Virus record (IMG/VR): IMGVR_UViG_3300032020_000053
Span: 1 to 21,974 of that record
From: a virus
DNA: 21,974 nt
Direction: 5' to 3' (one strand)
Under the pieces are notes generated by a model that saw nothing but the letters and a program-made list of their open reading frames with translations, was not told the origin of the DNA and ran no database searches. The position numbers and the translations under genes were made by a program. Shown here one piece after another: positions 20,531 through 21,974 of this stretch. Positions within the stretch are counted from its first letter, which is position 1, and the number at the start of each line of letters is the position of its first letter.

Positions 20531-20860
20531 TCACGTCCAAGTGTAGTTCGCGCTGTCGAATCCCGTGTAGTAGGGCGGCCAGAGAACCAGCGCGTCCCGG
20601 TGCGTCGTGTTGTTGCAAGCGGCCACGGGATAGCGCACCCCCGACGGCGAGACGAGCATCCGGCCCGTGACCTGATGGCCGTGATCGCATCGAGCCGCAT
20701 TGAAAAAGGCCGTCCGCTCCGCGCTCGTCGGCGCGACGTGCGTGAACCCGGCCTCTCTCAATGCCTCGACCAGCGAGCGCAGGTCGCTCGCCTCGAAGCT
20801 TGTGCCTATCTCCGGCGGCGGCCAGGACGGGGCTGTGACGGGCGGCCAGTTAGTCGGCAT
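20531..20860 (-). CDS. Small head-region protein of unknown function
   Basis: A 109-residue protein starting at ATG 20860 behind AGAGAGGG. It begins with a proline- and tryptophan-rich stretch (NWPPVTAPSWPPPEIG), followed by a helical segment (DLRSLVEALREAGFTHV), a CDHGH motif near residues 58-62, and an aromatic C-terminus (WPPYYTGFDSANYTW). The Cys-His cluster might bind metal but is incomplete. It lies between a structural gene and the repeat protein, five bases from the latter. The function is not known. Confidence 0.65.
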   Translation of the reverse strand: MPTNWPPVTAPSWPPPEIGTSFEASDLRSLVEALREAGFTHVAPTSAERTAFFNAARCDHGHQVTGRMLVSPSGVRYPVAACNNTTHRDALVLWPPYYTGFDSANYTWT

Positions 20861-20870
20861 TTTCCCTCTC

Positions 20871-21404
20871 TTAGCTAAGTGTGATCGTGAGCGTCAGTTC
20901 CCACGTCTGCCCGGACGTCTTCGTGCCCTGCGCCGAGACAACTCGGTTGAGGTTGTCCGAGGCATCGGAGTTTCCGTTGGCCACGGTCATCTCGTTCCAG
21001 GTCCAATTCGCCTCGGCCGAGCCGAAGGACGATTTCCAGACGGCCTGCTGCGACGTACCGTACGTCGGGAAGGTGGCCATCATGGCCTTGTAGAGCTTAT
21101 TGGTCGCGGCCTGGAGGCCCACCTGCGTCTTATTGGCCGCCGTGGCCGAGTCGCCGACGCCCAGGAAGGCGTTAGCGTTATCGAACTTGACCCCGCCGGT
21201 CCCGGCGATGAGCGACCAGAGCTCGTTCATGCCCTCGTCAAGCAGACAGTTCTTCTTGACGACCGTGAACTGGCCAACCCCGAAGAGCGCCAGGGCTTCC
21301 TCTCTCGAGTAGACCCGGCGAGCCTGTCGGTCCTTCTCCGAGGCCCAGCGAGCGACCTCCCATTTGGCCTTGTAGTGCATCGCATCCTTGATGTTTGGTT
21401 CCAT
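20871..21404 (-). CDS. Structural phage protein of unknown role
   Basis: The start is ATG 21404, preceded by AAAGGAGG; the open frame extends upstream but overlaps another gene. The product is 176 residues. Residues 60-176 include FDNANAFLGVGDSATAANKT and a closing run LNRVVSAQGTKTSGQTWELT with strand TITLS. This closing pattern recurs in small phage structural proteins near the capsid gene. No enzyme motif is seen. A particle component is likely. Confidence 0.7.
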   Translation of the reverse strand: MEPNIKDAMHYKAKWEVARWASEKDRQARRVYSREEALALFGVGQFTVVKKNCLLDEGMNELWSLIAGTGGVKFDNANAFLGVGDSATAANKTQVGLQAATNKLYKAMMATFPTYGTSQQAVWKSSFGSAEANWTWNEMTVANGNSDASDNLNRVVSAQGTKTSGQTWELTLTITLS

Positions 21405-21405
21405 G

Positions 21406-21591
21406 TCAGTCCTCCTTTGGGCCGTGCTGCAACTCGACCATCTCGGCGACCTTTTTCTCCGCATCCTCGGCGGTGAAGCCGAGACTCTCGAGCTGCTTCT
21501 TGAACTCGGCCGCCGGGATATCGTGATAGGCCTTAAGGGCCGGGTCATAAACGGCCAGGACCTCGTGCTGTTTCAAACCTTTGATTCCCAT
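21406..21591 (-). CDS. Small helical protein of unknown function
   Basis: A 61-residue protein with GAGGAGGTAAGAC before ATG 21591. It starts with short strands (EVLAVYDPALKAYHDIP) and continues as an acidic amphipathic helix (AEFKKQLESLGFTAEDAEKK). One base separates its stop from the next start. It sits among small genes behind the probable capsid gene. No family was recognised. Confidence 0.7.
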   Translation of the reverse strand: MGIKGLKQHEVLAVYDPALKAYHDIPAAEFKKQLESLGFTAEDAEKKVAEMVELQHGPKED

Positions 21592-21618
21592 GTCTTACCT
21601 CCTCGTTCGTTATTTTTT

Positions 21619-21852
21619 CTAGCGGGCGGCGGCCCTCGCGGCCTTCGCGGCGGCCTTTGCCTCGGCCTTCGACGTCCCGGCATCCTTCGTCTCCGGCGGC
21701 GGCGATTCCTTGTCCTCCTCCGCCCACCCGTCCCGCAAGAAGACGACGGCCAGGTCCCCCGGCAGGTCGTACTTCTGCCCGGCCTGGTAGTCGAGGACTT
21801 GGATCCCATCCGGGCTGCCCGCCTTCGTTGCCAACATTCGGATCTTTGCCAT
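21619..21852 (-). CDS. Small protein with an Ala/Lys-rich tail
   Basis: A 77-residue protein behind GAGGAGAGGAG. The first 45 residues form a small fold of strands (KIRMLATKAG, GIQVLDYQAGQKYDLPGDLA, VVFLRDGWAEE). This is a pattern common in tiny proteins next to phage capsid genes. The last 30 residues are probably disordered and end in KAEAKAAAKAARAAAR. The role is unknown. Confidence 0.7.
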   Translation of the reverse strand: MAKIRMLATKAGSPDGIQVLDYQAGQKYDLPGDLAVVFLRDGWAEEDKESPPPETKDAGTSKAEAKAAAKAARAAAR

Positions 21853-21882
21853 TTAGGTTCTCCTCTCCTCACTGGAGAATGT

Positions 21883-21908
21883 GGGCAGGGGGCCGGAGCC
21901 CCCCGCCC
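21883..21908. other. Strong intercistronic stem-loop
   Basis: GGGC-A-GGGGGC and GCCCCC-C-GCCC pair in a 10-bp GC stem with one A/C mismatch and a CGGA loop. No U-tract follows on either strand. It lies 36 bases after the stop of the upstream gene and may protect or attenuate the late mRNA at that point. Confidence 0.55.
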
Positions 21909-21944
21909 GAACTTTGAACTGAACCCTCAGCAGTCTTCTGTTCG

Positions 21945-21974
21945 TTACGCGACCGGGGCGTGGCGGGGACGGCC
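21945..21974 (-). CDS. C-terminal end of an upstream gene, possibly major capsid protein
   Basis: Only nine codons (GRPRHAPVA) and the TAA stop lie in the window. Position before small head-region genes, and the hairpin after the stop, suggest the major capsid gene, but the sequence alone cannot show this. Confidence 0.4.
   Translation of the reverse strand, partial: GRPRHAPVA

Overview
This window is about 22 kb of a temperate siphovirus-type phage genome (free phage, excised circle or prophage). It comes from a moderately GC-rich bacterial host that I cannot identify. The host is bacterial by its strong GGAGG-type ribosome binding sites, overlapping ATGA/GTGA/TGATG gene junctions and sigma-70-like promoters. 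There are no rRNA or tRNA genes and no recognisable host housekeeping genes.

Layout, left to right. Bases 1-5727 hold a leftward early operon: a Cro-like regulator, an excisionase-type HTH protein, a PD-(D/E)XK endonuclease, an HNH endonuclease, a run of very small zinc-binding or unknown proteins (one a 44-residue membrane protein), a 353-residue conserved phage protein, a Cas4-like Fe-S exonuclease, and a coiled-coil protein that runs off the left edge. Bases 5728-5894 are the immunity control region. A near-consensus leftward promoter (TTGACA-17-TATTAT) is overlaid by an 8-bp inverted repeat, and a rightward promoter serves the repressor. Bases 5895-8027 read rightward: CI-like repressor, a secreted protein, a possible 13-codon leader peptide, and a tyrosine integrase. 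Two pairs of GGTCAAG repeats, both with an 11-bp period, bracket the end of the integrase gene and are candidate attP arm sites. Bases 7993-8601 encode a second secreted protein, facing the integrase.

Bases 8677-21974 are the leftward late operon, read from right to left. It starts with the last codons of an upstream gene (perhaps the major capsid protein) and three small head-region genes, then another small gene and a 627-residue structural protein with twelve 18-residue DSGxGxD repeats. The connector series follows: gp6-like connector, head-tail joining protein, HK97-gp10-like protein and DUF3168-like tail terminator. Then come an unknown protein, the tail tube protein, a small beta-rich protein, the G/GT tail chaperones made through a -1 frameshift at A_AAA_AAA, and the tape measure protein, which probably starts at an AUU codon. 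The tail tip consists of a 125-residue protein, a 31-codon ORF, a polysaccharide deacetylase fused to a lectin-like domain, and a large tail-hub-like protein with a carbohydrate-binding-like insert.

How it fits together. The order capsid-connectors-tail-tip-attP-integrase-repressor-early genes is the lambda-like phage map. The tip appears specialised for surface polysaccharide, since it carries an enzyme and one or two sugar-binding-like domains. The two secreted proteins beside the repressor and attP look like accessory cargo. The least expected elements are the frameshifted chaperone pair with an AUU-started tape measure, the tail deacetylase, the 18-residue repeat protein, and a candidate attP inside coding sequence.
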